A stretch of 64,000 nt of DNA from Pseudorhizobium xiangyangii (GTDB lineage: Bacteria > Pseudomonadota > Alphaproteobacteria > Rhizobiales > Rhizobiaceae), in contig NZ_JAJAWH010000017.1 of assembly GCF_020531965.1 (NCBI RefSeq), positions 62,001 through 126,000 on the forward strand. Direction: 5' to 3'. A program made the translations under genes and the position numbers. This document shows, one piece after another, positions 34,211-43,082 of the stretch. Every line of letters starts with the position of its first letter. The first letter of the stretch is position 1. The notes beneath the pieces are model-generated. The model was not told the origin of the DNA. It did not search any database and saw nothing but the letters and a program-made list of their open reading frames with translations.

Positions 34211-36067
34211 ATGCGGAAACTGACCTACTGGACGTGTATGTCTGGCCTGTTGTTGGCAGGAAATGCGTTGGGTCAACAGACCCCGAATCAAGAAACAATA
34301 CTGGAACCGATCGTCATCTCTGCGCCGCTCAGGCGAGAATCGAGCATTTCGGCGACGACAGGCTCGGTGACGGTCATCGATGAGCGGGATATCCGGAATG
34401 CGGCGGCTGACGATATCCCGTCGCTCCTGCAATCCTACGCCGGGGTCAGCGTCGCCACTTACGGCGGCATGGGATCATCGGCAGACGTCAGCCTGCGCGG
34501 AACCTCGTCCACCCAGACACTCGTGCTGATCAACGGAATCCGCGCCACATCGGCGACCTCCGGCACGACCTCGATCTTCAACATTCCGCTGGCGGCCGTG
34601 TCTCGCATCGAGATCGCAAAAGGTCCTCACTCAGCCCAGTACGGTTCCGATGCCATCGGAGGCGTCATCAACATCATCACGAGGGATGGTGCAAGCTGTC
34701 CCGATGGGAAAAGCAGTTGCTCCACCATCACAACGGGTGTCAGCCATCCCTGGGGCGGCCACGCGCGCGTCGATACCCGAGGCAATACCGAAGGCGGATT
34801 GAGCTATTCGTTTGGCGGCGGCTTGCTCGGCACCCGCGGCTACGATTTCACGATCCCCTCTGCCTGGGGCCATGAGCCGGACGACGACGGATTTTTCCAG
34901 GGCAGCTTCGACTTCCGGGTGTCGCAGGAATTCGATTGGGGCAGGCTCTACACAGACGGCCTTTATGCGCGCGGTCGATCACAGTTCGACACCTATCCGG
35001 ACTCCAACGAGGCGGACACGACGACCTTCGCCGGGAAGATCGGTGCCAGGGTGGATCATACCGAGGACTGGTTCTCTACCATCGAAGTATCGACCGGCAT
35101 CGACAAGGCGAAAAATTACCGCGACGAGGTGCCGGGGCATGAGGATTATCGAACCACCCGCTACGGCATCCTTGCAACAACGCAGAAGAGCATCGACGCC
35201 GGTGACGCTCATCATGTCTTCAGTGGTGGAGTTGAGGCCTACCGCGAGAGCATCGGCTCCAACGTTCTGGCCTATGACACACGGGAACGATCGCTTGCCG
35301 GCTTGTTCGGGCAATACGCGCTGGAATATGAAGCGCTCAACATCGATGCCGGTATCCGTCACGACCATAATGAGCAGTTTGGCGACGCCACGACATACAA
35401 TATCGGCGCGCGTTACGAACTTTTGGCCGGGCTTGCGGCGCGCGCATCATTCGGCACGGGTTTCCGCGCGCCAACCTTCAACGACCTGTACTATCCGGGT
35501 TGGTCAAACCCGGACCTGAGGCCGGAGAATTCGCGATCTTTCGAAGCAGGGCTGCTGTGGGAGATCAGCGGGAGTACGAGCCTCGACCTGGCTTTCTACA
35601 GAACCTGGATTTCCGACGCGATCGCGTTGGATCCGGTAACATGGTCGCCGTATAATATCGGCCGTGCCAGGATCACCGGTTTCGAGACCTCGCTCAATCA
35701 TCAGGTGAATGATATGTGGAACCTCAAGGCGAGCCTCGATATCCGTGAGCCGCGAGACGAGGGTACCGGAAAGTACATGGCCAACCGTGAACGGCTCAAG
35801 GCTTCGTTGGAAACCGGATTCTCAGCGAATGAAAAGCTGAATCTGACTGCAAAGCTGCTCTACGGCGGTAGCCGGTATGCCGATGCGGCCAATACTAAAA
35901 AAATGCCGGACTACGTGACGGTCGACCTTACAGCAGTCTATGCCGTTGATGCGCAGTCCCAATGGAAGCTCGCCGTCTTGAACGCCTTCGACGCAGAGTA
36001 CGCGACACGTGTCGACTTCCGGGCGCCTGGCAGAACGATCAACCTCAGCTTCTCCCGGGATTTCTAG
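34211..36067 (+). CDS. btuB: TonB-dependent vitamin B12 receptor
   Basis: A 618-residue outer-membrane receptor. A signal peptide (about 1-22) is followed by a TonB-box-like ETILEPIVISA and a plug domain (ATTGSVTVIDERDI, SADVSLRGTSSTQTLVLINGIRA, IEIAKGPHSAQYGSDAIGGVINIIT). The 22-strand barrel ends NLSFSRDF with the terminal aromatic. It imports cobalamin or other corrinoids using TonB energy. The riboswitch upstream and the btuFCD genes downstream fix the substrate class. The ATG at 34211 has GGAG six nt before; upstream in-frame codons run back into the riboswitch and are not coding. Confidence 0.94.
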   Translation: MRKLTYWTCMSGLLLAGNALGQQTPNQETILEPIVISAPLRRESSISATTGSVTVIDERDIRNAAADDIPSLLQSYAGVSVATYGGMGSSADVSLRGTSSTQTLVLINGIRATSATSGTTSIFNIPLAAVSRIEIAKGPHSAQYGSDAIGGVINIITRDGASCPDGKSSCSTITTGVSHPWGGHARVDTRGNTEGGLSYSFGGGLLGTRGYDFTIPSAWGHEPDDDGFFQGSFDFRVSQEFDWGRLYTDGLYARGRSQFDTYPDSNEADTTTFAGKIGARVDHTEDWFSTIEVSTGIDKAKNYRDEVPGHEDYRTTRYGILATTQKSIDAGDAHHVFSGGVEAYRESIGSNVLAYDTRERSLAGLFGQYALEYEALNIDAGIRHDHNEQFGDATTYNIGARYELLAGLAARASFGTGFRAPTFNDLYYPGWSNPDLRPENSRSFEAGLLWEISGSTSLDLAFYRTWISDAIALDPVTWSPYNIGRARITGFETSLNHQVNDMWNLKASLDIREPRDEGTGKYMANRERLKASLETGFSANEKLNLTAKLLYGGSRYADAANTKKMPDYVTVDLTAVYAVDAQSQWKLAVLNAFDAEYATRVDFRAPGRTINLSFSRDF

Positions 36068-36100
36068 ACACAGCGGCAAGGTCTTTTGGAAAGAGGCGGG

Positions 36101-37003
36101 ATGGACAGCACATCGACTGACGACAAAGGACTTGCACGCTCCGACAACCGACGACGGTTGCCGACGCGGGCGCCTGTACCTTTCCCGTCGGCCATTGCAA
36201 TCGTGCTGACCTTGACGGCCTCTGCGACGCTGGCGAGCCCACAACGGGTGGTGTCGCTCAATGTCTGTACGGATCAGATGGCGATGCTGCTCGCTGCGGA
36301 CGGGCAGCTTCATTCCGTCTCGCATCTGGCGGCTGACCCATCCGTTTCCGCGGTGGCGGATATGGCCCGGCAATATGCCGTGAACCATGGACTGGCCGAG
36401 GAGATCTTCATGATGAAGCCCGATCTCGTTCTTGCCGGCACCTACACGACGCGCTCCACCGTCGAGCTTGTCCGCAAGCTCGGTATTGCCGTGGAGGAGT
36501 TTGCGCCCGTCGCCTCCTTTGACGACGTGCGCACCAGCTTCCGACGCATGGGGGAGCTTCTCGGCCGCAACGAAAAGGCCGAAACCATCGTTGCAAAGTT
36601 CGACGCCGAGCTCGCTGAACTCACTGCACAACCCCAAACGGGAGAAACCGTCGCGCTCTACTATGCCAACAGCTACACCTCGGGCGCCGGCACTCTGGTC
36701 GATGCCGTCGTCGAGGCTGCGGGGATGGAGAATATTGGCAGCCGCCTCGGTCTGAGCGGCACGGCTAGACTGCCTCTGGAACAGCTCATCCTCGCGGATC
36801 CTGATGTTGTCGTGCTCGGCGACCACAACTATCCGACGCCGGCATTGGCACAGGCGAACTTCAGCCATCCGGCGTTCGAGGCTTTCGTCGGCAAAAAGAC
36901 CGTCGTGACGATCCCGCCGCCGGCGACGATATGCGGCGGCCTGTCCACGCTGGACGCGGCAAGAAGCCTCAGGGATGCAGCTGGAAGGGGTAATGGGAGT
37001 TGA
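36101..37003 (+). CDS. btuF: B12 ABC transporter periplasmic binding protein
   Basis: A 300-residue class III binding protein. A long N-terminal leader (helix about 29-47) precedes the BtuF/FhuD-type domain: RVVSLNVCTDQMAMLLA, LKPDLVLAGTYTTRS-like text (MMKPDLVLAGTYTTRS) and LGRNEKAETIVAKFDAEL. It captures corrinoid in the periplasm and hands it to BtuCD. An AAGAGG site precedes ATG 36101. Its stop overlaps the permease start (TTGA). B12 specificity comes from the operon context. Confidence 0.88.
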   Translation: MDSTSTDDKGLARSDNRRRLPTRAPVPFPSAIAIVLTLTASATLASPQRVVSLNVCTDQMAMLLAADGQLHSVSHLAADPSVSAVADMARQYAVNHGLAEEIFMMKPDLVLAGTYTTRSTVELVRKLGIAVEEFAPVASFDDVRTSFRRMGELLGRNEKAETIVAKFDAELAELTAQPQTGETVALYYANSYTSGAGTLVDAVVEAAGMENIGSRLGLSGTARLPLEQLILADPDVVVLGDHNYPTPALAQANFSHPAFEAFVGKKTVVTIPPPATICGGLSTLDAARSLRDAAGRGNGS

Positions 37004-38001
37004 GTTCGCAACTGTCGTACCGCCTTCTGCTCGCCGGGCTGTTCCTGGCGACAGGGCTTCTGTTTTTCCTGTCGCTAACGGTCGGTCCGGCGGGTTTCGG
37101 CTTCGCGGAAAGCCTGCAGGGCGTGTTTTCCGGACAGGGTGATTCCATCGCGCTGATCATGCGCGAGATCCGCCTGCCGCGTGCCTTGCTGGGACTGATG
37201 GTCGGCATGACGCTTGGGTTGTCGGGTGCGGTCCTGCAGGGTTATTTGCGCAACCCCCTGGCTGAGCCCGGTCTGATCGGTGTCACTGCCTCCGCTTCGC
37301 TGGGGGCCGTCCTGGCGATCTATACGGGTTTCGCCTCGGTATTCCCGCTCGGCCTGCCGCTTGCAGCCCTTGCTGCCGCCGTTGCAGCAGTTATTGTCGT
37401 CCAACTGCTCGCAGGCGCTTTTGGCGGCGTTCTGACCGTCATCCTTGCCGGGGTCGCCGTCTCCAGCTTTGCGACGGCGATGACCTCGCTTGCCCTCAAT
37501 CTTTCTCCCAATCCCTATGCCGCACTGGAGATCATGTTCTGGATGCTCGGTTCGCTCGCCGACCGGTCGATGGATCACGTCCTCCTGGCGGCGCCTGCGA
37601 TGCTGGTGGGGTGGCTGATGCTGTTCGGCCTGGGGCGCTCCCTGGACGCCTTGACACTTGGCCGCGACACGGCGGCCAGCATGGGGGTCGACCTCAAGCG
37701 CCTTCAGCTGCTGGTTGTCTTCGGGACGGCTGCTGCGGTCGGAGGCGCCACCTCCGTCACAGGCGCAATCGGCTTCGTCGGTCTGGTCGTACCACACGTC
37801 TTGCGGCCGCTCACCGGCTCCCTGCCGTCCCGGCTTTTGCCGGCCAGCGCACTTGGAGGAGGGGCACTGGTTCTTGCCGCAGACATCCTTGTCCGCCTCA
37901 TTGCGCCGGAACGAGATCTGAAGCTCGGCGTGGTGACAGCCGTGGTCGGCGCGCCCTTCTTCCTCTGGCTCGTCTGGCGAACGAGAAGGCAGATGCTATG
38001 A
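37000..38001 (+). CDS. btuC: B12 ABC transporter permease (FecCD family)
   Basis: A 333-residue permease with about ten TM helices. FecCD/BtuC signatures are RLPRALLGLMVGMTLGLSGAVLQG, NPLAEPGLIGVTASASLGAV and VTGAIGFVGLVVPHVLRPL, the last being the coupling loop to the ATPase. The start is a TTG at 37000 overlapping the btuF stop (TTGA); no better in-frame start is visible, so it may be expressed by reinitiation. The end overlaps btuD (ATGA). Confidence 0.9.
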   Translation: MSSQLSYRLLLAGLFLATGLLFFLSLTVGPAGFGFAESLQGVFSGQGDSIALIMREIRLPRALLGLMVGMTLGLSGAVLQGYLRNPLAEPGLIGVTASASLGAVLAIYTGFASVFPLGLPLAALAAAVAAVIVVQLLAGAFGGVLTVILAGVAVSSFATAMTSLALNLSPNPYAALEIMFWMLGSLADRSMDHVLLAAPAMLVGWLMLFGLGRSLDALTLGRDTAASMGVDLKRLQLLVVFGTAAAVGGATSVTGAIGFVGLVVPHVLRPLTGSLPSRLLPASALGGGALVLAADILVRLIAPERDLKLGVVTAVVGAPFFLWLVWRTRRQML

Positions 38002-38795
38002 AGCAGCAGGCTCTCCTCCAAGTATCACTGCCTCAGGTATCGCTCGGACCACGGGTTGTGCTGAAGGATATAACCTTCTCCGTCGGTGCGGGGGAGATCG
38101 TCGGGCTGCTCGGACCGAACGGCGCCGGGAAATCCACATTGCTTCGGGCGATCTGCGGCCTGATCGCCTTTCACGGAAAGGTCACCATCGACGGAAGTGA
38201 CGTGACGGCGTTGCGGGGCCGTGAGCGCGCGGCAAAGGTGGCCTATGTTGCACAGGAGCACGATGTCGCCTGGCCGATCAAGGTTGCCGAGCTCGTAGCG
38301 CTTGGGCGCACTTCGACCCAGACCGGCCTTTCGGCAAGGCTTTCGGACAAAGACCGCCGAGCCGTGCAGGACGCGATGCGACTGATGGATATTACCGAGC
38401 TGTCATCGCGACCCGCCAACGCCCTTTCGGGAGGTGAGAAGGCCCGCGCCCTGATCGCCCGCGCACTTGCCCAGGAGGCGCCGCTACTGCTGGCCGACGA
38501 ACCAGCTGCCGGGCTAGATCCCGCCCATCAGATCAACCTGATGAAAACCTTCCGGACCGTGGCAGCCGATGGACGCGCGGTGATGCTGTCGATGCATGAT
38601 CTGGGATTGGCAGCGCGCTGGTGTACGCGGCTGATCCTTCTCGACCGGGGCGCGATCGTTGCTGACGGCCCACCGGAGGCAGTCCTTCAGCCAGGCAACA
38701 TCAACAAGGTCTACGGCGTGTCGGCCCATGTGGCGACCGTCGATGACGGCCTTGTCGTCCAGGTGCTTGATTCGCTTCGCGAACGCCCTGCATGA
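37998..38795 (+). CDS. btuD: B12 ABC transporter ATPase
   Basis: A 265-residue ABC ATPase: Walker A GPNGAGKST (about 40-48), Q-loop VAQEHDV, signature ALSGGEKARALIARAL, Walker B LLLADEPAAGLDPAH, and switch histidine in LSMHDLGLA. It powers BtuCF. It is coupled to the permease by an ATGA overlap. The C-terminal end (LVVQVLDSLRERPA) is typical of the siderophore/B12 subfamily. Confidence 0.92.
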   Translation: MKQQALLQVSLPQVSLGPRVVLKDITFSVGAGEIVGLLGPNGAGKSTLLRAICGLIAFHGKVTIDGSDVTALRGRERAAKVAYVAQEHDVAWPIKVAELVALGRTSTQTGLSARLSDKDRRAVQDAMRLMDITELSSRPANALSGGEKARALIARALAQEAPLLLADEPAAGLDPAHQINLMKTFRTVAADGRAVMLSMHDLGLAARWCTRLILLDRGAIVADGPPEAVLQPGNINKVYGVSAHVATVDDGLVVQVLDSLRERPA

Positions 38796-38918
38796 GACGG
38801 CTTGCACCCTGACGGATGACACCAGCGGTTCGGGTGTTTGAGAGAGCAATCCGTCAACCAGCATCAAAATGCACGACACGAACTCGCGTGACGCATCGGC
38901 GCCAAGCACACAAGCTGT

Positions 38919-38932
38919 TTGTGATCGCTCAA
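38919..38932 (+). promoter_or_regulatory. Candidate FNR/NnrR-like site upstream of ric
   Basis: TTGTGATCGCTCAA has the 5-4-5 shape of FNR-family boxes (TTG...CAA ends). It lies about 130 bp before the ric start, so a transcript start about 41 bp downstream would leave a leader of roughly 95 nt. It is a weak match. Confidence 0.3.
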
Positions 38933-39062
38933 AGACCGGCGCTGCTCCGTCGTCCATTACTCCGCTGATGCGGCGAATAAACACGCCGTATCCACAACGG
39001 ACCTGCATGACATGTCGCATAGGTACGCATTGCGAATGCCGCCTGCAGACGGAGGAGAATCC

Positions 39063-39722
39063 ATGAGACAAATTGACCTTGACGCGACTGTTGCTGCAAT
39101 CGCTTCAGAACTGCCTGGTGCAGCCGAGTTGTTTCGCCGACACGACATAAACTTCTGTTGTGCGGGGGATATAGCACTTGCCGACGCCGCTGTGCGGGCG
39201 GGATTGGTGCCTGAAGAGCTCCTTGCCCAGCTACAGGCCCTGTCTGCTGCTGCCAGTCGTGAGGCGCCTGAGGAAACCTCAGCCCTTATCTCCCACATTC
39301 TCGAACGCTATCACGAAACCCACCGCGCCGAGCTGGAATGGCTAATTCCGCTTTCGCAAAAGGTCGAGAGGGTGCACGGGGATCATCCGTCGGCACCCAC
39401 GGGGCTATCCGTTATCCTTGAAGGGCTAAACGCAGATCTCGAGGAGCACATGAAAGCGGAAGAGCAGACGCTTTTTCCGATGATGCAGAAGGGCGACCAC
39501 CTTATGTTGGCAGCTCAGGTCGCGCAGGTACGAGACGAGCATCGCGAACAGGCACGGCATCTTCAAGCGATCGAGCATGTGACGCACGGGTTAACGCTTC
39601 CTCCGGGCGCCTGCCGTTCCTGGAACGCGCTTTATACAGCGCTGCACAAGCTCATCGACGACCTGGTGGCCCACACACACCTTGAGGACCAGGTGCTGTT
39701 CCCGCGCTTTCAACCCAGGTGA
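39063..39722 (+). CDS. Iron-sulfur cluster repair di-iron protein (RIC/YtfE/DnrN/ScdA)
   Basis: A 219-residue protein. An N-terminal ScdA_N domain (ELPGAAELFRRHDINFCCAGDIALADAA, with the CCxG pair) is followed by a hemerythrin-like four-helix di-iron domain whose histidines and glutamates appear in RYHETHRAELEW, HMKAEEQTLFPMM, RDEHREQARHL and AHTHLEDQVLFPRF. RIC repairs Fe-S clusters damaged by nitric oxide and oxidants. It often sits beside denitrification genes, as here. A GGAGGAG site precedes ATG 39063. Confidence 0.92.
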   Translation: MRQIDLDATVAAIASELPGAAELFRRHDINFCCAGDIALADAAVRAGLVPEELLAQLQALSAAASREAPEETSALISHILERYHETHRAELEWLIPLSQKVERVHGDHPSAPTGLSVILEGLNADLEEHMKAEEQTLFPMMQKGDHLMLAAQVAQVRDEHREQARHLQAIEHVTHGLTLPPGACRSWNALYTALHKLIDDLVAHTHLEDQVLFPRFQPR

Positions 39723-39764
39723 CCTGGCTCCAGGTCGCCAAAGCGATCAAGGATCGAGCGATCC

Positions 39765-40616
39765 TCAAGCAAGAGACTCGGATTGCGATTCCCTGACCGC
39801 GTGCAGGCAGGTGATCACCGCACCAGCCGCGGTCTGGGCGCGTAGAAGCGCGTCGTCGTCGTTTTGCTGCCCGGCAAGAGCAAGATAGCAGTCGAGCAGG
39901 AATTCGCAGAGCGGTACCAACCGACCTTCGACCCCCTCGGGTGCACCGTCCAGCGCGGCGACGCCCCTAAAAGGCCTGGCAAGAATCAAGGCGCTGCGCT
40001 CCCGTGCCTCTTCCGCGAGTTTAAGGAATTGCTGGGCTTGATCACCCGATGACCGAAGTGCCCTGTCTCTCAGACGATCCGCAAGGCCTTGCTCAAGGGC
40101 GGCAATATCTGCACGAACGCGCTTGCCACCTGAACGACGCAGATCGTGGAAGGCGCGCCGGCGTTCGCGTCGAAGCGTGGCGACATGCTCCAGCTCTTCC
40201 CGTGCCATCCGTTCGGCTGCTTCGCGTATCTCCGGCGTGGGGGCATGGGCCGCAACGTATGTCCAGAATACGAAGGCCCGCTCTTCGTTCCTGACCGCCA
40301 TGGAAAAGGCCCTGTAGGAGTTAAGGAGTTCAGGGGCAACGAAAGCTGCTCCTTCGTCGTCGAACAAGGGTTCGGCGAGCTCTACAGGTGAGATGGCTGC
40401 CGTATCCGTTTTTCCGATCCAGTTGTCGACGTTGCCGAGGTGCTGCTCCTCCTGTTGGCGCAAGGCATCGAACACATCTGCAAGGTCCGAACGGTTTTCA
40501 GCGCGCATGCGCTCAGCTAGCGCGACGTATCCGCTGATCGCTTCTTGCTCCATTGAACGGGCAAGCGCGAGCAGCTGGTTCATGGAACTAACGATCCAAA
40601 GCTCTGAGTTGGTCAC
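39765..40616 (-). CDS. Ferritin/rubrerythrin-like protein divergent from nosR
   Basis: A 283-residue protein with a ferritin-like four-helix domain. The ligand pattern is SMEQEAISGYVALAERM, QQEEQHLGNV, RNEERAFVFWTYVA and AREELEHVATLRRERRRAF, i.e. two E-plus-ExxH helix pairs for a di-iron site. A C-terminal helical region (about 175-283) is unassigned. No rubredoxin domain, signal peptide or TM. Role unknown; iron handling or peroxide/NO detoxification is plausible. The start is GTG 40616 with GGAGGAAATA. It shares a 147-bp divergent promoter region with nosR that contains an FNR-type box. Confidence 0.78.
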   Translation of the reverse strand: MTNSELWIVSSMNQLLALARSMEQEAISGYVALAERMRAENRSDLADVFDALRQQEEQHLGNVDNWIGKTDTAAISPVELAEPLFDDEGAAFVAPELLNSYRAFSMAVRNEERAFVFWTYVAAHAPTPEIREAAERMAREELEHVATLRRERRRAFHDLRRSGGKRVRADIAALEQGLADRLRDRALRSSGDQAQQFLKLAEEARERSALILARPFRGVAALDGAPEGVEGRLVPLCEFLLDCYLALAGQQNDDDALLRAQTAAGAVITCLHAVRESQSESLA

Positions 40617-40685
40617 TATTTCCTCCGTTTAGAAAACCATGGTTCAGCAATCCAACTGTCCTCCTCCAAACGGGACCCAGAGTGT

Positions 40686-40699
40686 TTGCGCTGGATCAA
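40686..40699. promoter_or_regulatory. FNR/NnrR-type box in the nosR/ferritin-like divergent promoter
   Basis: TTGCGCTGGATCAA combines an NnrR-type half site (TTGCG) with an FNR/FixK half site (ATCAA), spaced by 4. Its centre is about 71 bp before the nosR ATG. Placing the site at -41.5 puts the nosR start of transcription near 40734 with TCATAG as a possible -10. The same geometry works for the divergent gene. Confidence 0.65.
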
Positions 40700-40763
40700 T
40701 GTGGGCTGCCTGCCGCTCTCATAGAAGGTGATTCAAGGCGTTTCCCAAAAAAAGCCGGAGCAT

Positions 40764-43061
40764 ATGTCGAACACGTCCACCTCTTTGCCGTCCGGCCGTA
40801 ATGCCATCAGCTTCATCCTGGCATTTCTGATTTTCCTGGTCCTGGCATTTCCGAGCTCTGCAGCAAGCCAGCTGGGTACATACCTCAGCAAGGTGCAGCC
40901 AAGTGATCTCTTTCAAGGCGCCAACAGCTACGGCGTTCCGATTGGCGAACCCCCGATCGTGCCGGTCATGCGCGGCGATGACGTTCTGGGCTATGCCTAC
41001 CTGAATTCCGACTTCACCAGTTCGATCGGCTATTCCGGCAAGCCGATCCATATCGTTGTCGGCATCGACGCCCAAGGTGTTATCCGCGGGTTCAAGATGG
41101 TCGATCACAAGGAACCCATCGTTCTGATCGGCATCCCGGAGAAAAAGGTCGTCGCGTCCATGAACGCGCTGATCGACAAGGACATGTCGCGCGTCGCCTC
41201 CGGCGCGGAGCGTCCACCGCAGGTCGATATCGTCAGCGGGGCGACGGTTACCGTGCTGGTGATGGGCGACAGCGTGTCACGTGCCGCAGTGCAGCTCATC
41301 CGCAGCAACCGCCTTGCCGGCGCAATGCCATCGAGCACCGTCGCAGCGAAGGAAGTCCGCAAGGTTGATACCTCCAAGACGGAAATCAACGACTGGCAGA
41401 CCTTGCTCGGAGACGGGTCGGTGCGCAGCCTGCGCATGACAGTCGGCGAGGTAACGGAGGCTTTCCGTCAGGCAGGACAGACGGTCTCGGCGGGTAAGCC
41501 GGAGACGAGGAACCCGGCCGATAGCTTCATAGATCTTTATCTCGCGCCCGTGAGTGTTCCGGCGATCGGACGCTCGCTGCTTGGCGACGCTGCTTACCAG
41601 CGTCTCGTCGAAAGACTGAAGCCCGGCCAATCGGCTATCCTTGTCGCAGGCGACGGCGCCTATTCGTTCAAGGGATCGGGCTACGTCCGGGGCGGCATCT
41701 TCGATCGCATCGAACTCCTCCAGGACGGGCAGGGGCTTCGCTTCCGCGACCGTGACCACACCCGTCTCCCGATTCTGGCTGCGGACGGTGCGCCGCGCCT
41801 GCGCGAAATTGCGCTTTATGTCGTGCCGAGCGACTTCACGTTCGACGTCACGCAGCCGTTCGAGTTGCAGATGCTGGTCCAGAGGAACGCCGAGGGCCGT
41901 AACAAGTCGGTGCTGAACTACAATCTCGGCTACACGTTGCCGGATAGGTACGTAACCATCGAGACGGTACCTGCGCCTGCTCAAGCGACCGCGCCCGCCA
42001 GCCAGCAGACGAACACAGCTGCTTCTTCTCCCGCCAGCAACACGCTGACGGAACAGCAGATCGCCGACGATCAGCCGCTGTGGATGCGTATGTGGGATAT
42101 GAATCGCATCAATATCGTCATCACCGTTGTGGCGCTGCTGGTGCTGACCGGCATCTTCTTTTTCCAGGACTGGCTGGTGAAGCGGCCGGTGATGTTTGCC
42201 TGGATCAGGCGTGGCTATCTCTTGTTCAGCCTGGTCTGGCTCGGATGGTACGCCAACGCGCAGCTTTCGGTGGTCAACGTCCTGACCTTCACGAATTCGC
42301 TGATCACCGGGTTCAATTGGGAGTTCTTCCTTTCCGCGCCATTGATTTTCATCCTGTGGGCCGCGGTCGCCGCCGCGCTTCTTTTCTGGGGCCGTGGACC
42401 ATTCTGTGGATGGCTTTGCCCATTCGGCGCCCTGCAGGAACTGACCAACAATATCGCTCAATGGTTGAAGGTGCCGCAGGTTCGGCTCCCCTGGGGGCTG
42501 CATGAAAGGCTGTGGCCGATCAAATACATGATCTTCCTCGGTCTGTTCGGCCTGTCCCTCTATTCGGTGGCGCTGGCGGAGATCTTCGCCGAAGTAGAGC
42601 CGTTCAAGACCGCGATCATCCTGAAATTTGCGCGTGAATGGCCGTTTGTCATCTTCGCGCTGACCCTGCTGTCGGCAGGCTTGTTCATCGAGCGCTTCTA
42701 CTGCCGCTATCTGTGCCCGCTGGGTGCCGCACTCGCCATTCCCGGCCGTATTCGCATGTTCGAATGGTTGAAGCGTTGGCCCGAATGTGGCTCTCCCTGC
42801 CAGCGCTGCTCCAAGGAGTGTCCGGTGCAGTCCATTCATCCGGAGGGGCAGATCAATGTCAACGAATGCATCTACTGCATGCATTGCCAGGAGCTCTACC
42901 ACGACGACCAGCGCTGTCCGCACATGATCCAGGTGCGGCTGAAACGGGAGAAGTTCATGGCACTCTCGACGCCGGCGTCCCGAGGGGAAGTGCCAGCCAA
43001 GACGGTTGTCACGCACAAGGGCGTGCCCATCGAGCGGGTGCCCGCAATCCAACCTGAATAA
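40764..43061 (+). CDS. nosR: Nitrous oxide reductase regulatory/electron-transfer protein NosR
   Basis: A 765-residue polytopic flavoprotein. A signal/TM start is followed by a periplasmic FMN-binding domain with SGATVT at about 158-163 (covalent flavin threonine), then several TM helices with cytoplasmic FCGWLCPFG and YCRYLCPLG motifs. It ends with ferredoxin-like clusters (CGSPCQRCSKECP and CIYCMHC...RCPH). NosR feeds electrons to NosZ and is needed for nos expression. Its flavin is attached by NosX, encoded in the same operon. ATG 40764 has GGAG; an upstream in-frame ATG at 40728 would start at the presumed transcript start and is rejected. Confidence 0.97.
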   Translation: MSNTSTSLPSGRNAISFILAFLIFLVLAFPSSAASQLGTYLSKVQPSDLFQGANSYGVPIGEPPIVPVMRGDDVLGYAYLNSDFTSSIGYSGKPIHIVVGIDAQGVIRGFKMVDHKEPIVLIGIPEKKVVASMNALIDKDMSRVASGAERPPQVDIVSGATVTVLVMGDSVSRAAVQLIRSNRLAGAMPSSTVAAKEVRKVDTSKTEINDWQTLLGDGSVRSLRMTVGEVTEAFRQAGQTVSAGKPETRNPADSFIDLYLAPVSVPAIGRSLLGDAAYQRLVERLKPGQSAILVAGDGAYSFKGSGYVRGGIFDRIELLQDGQGLRFRDRDHTRLPILAADGAPRLREIALYVVPSDFTFDVTQPFELQMLVQRNAEGRNKSVLNYNLGYTLPDRYVTIETVPAPAQATAPASQQTNTAASSPASNTLTEQQIADDQPLWMRMWDMNRINIVITVVALLVLTGIFFFQDWLVKRPVMFAWIRRGYLLFSLVWLGWYANAQLSVVNVLTFTNSLITGFNWEFFLSAPLIFILWAAVAAALLFWGRGPFCGWLCPFGALQELTNNIAQWLKVPQVRLPWGLHERLWPIKYMIFLGLFGLSLYSVALAEIFAEVEPFKTAIILKFAREWPFVIFALTLLSAGLFIERFYCRYLCPLGAALAIPGRIRMFEWLKRWPECGSPCQRCSKECPVQSIHPEGQINVNECIYCMHCQELYHDDQRCPHMIQVRLKREKFMALSTPASRGEVPAKTVVTHKGVPIERVPAIQPE

Positions 43062-43082
43062 CCACCTAAGGAAAGGGAAGTT

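Noticed and set aside
41277-43052. 591-codon minus-strand frame over nosR
   Set aside because: Shadow of a complete, motif-bearing nosR gene.
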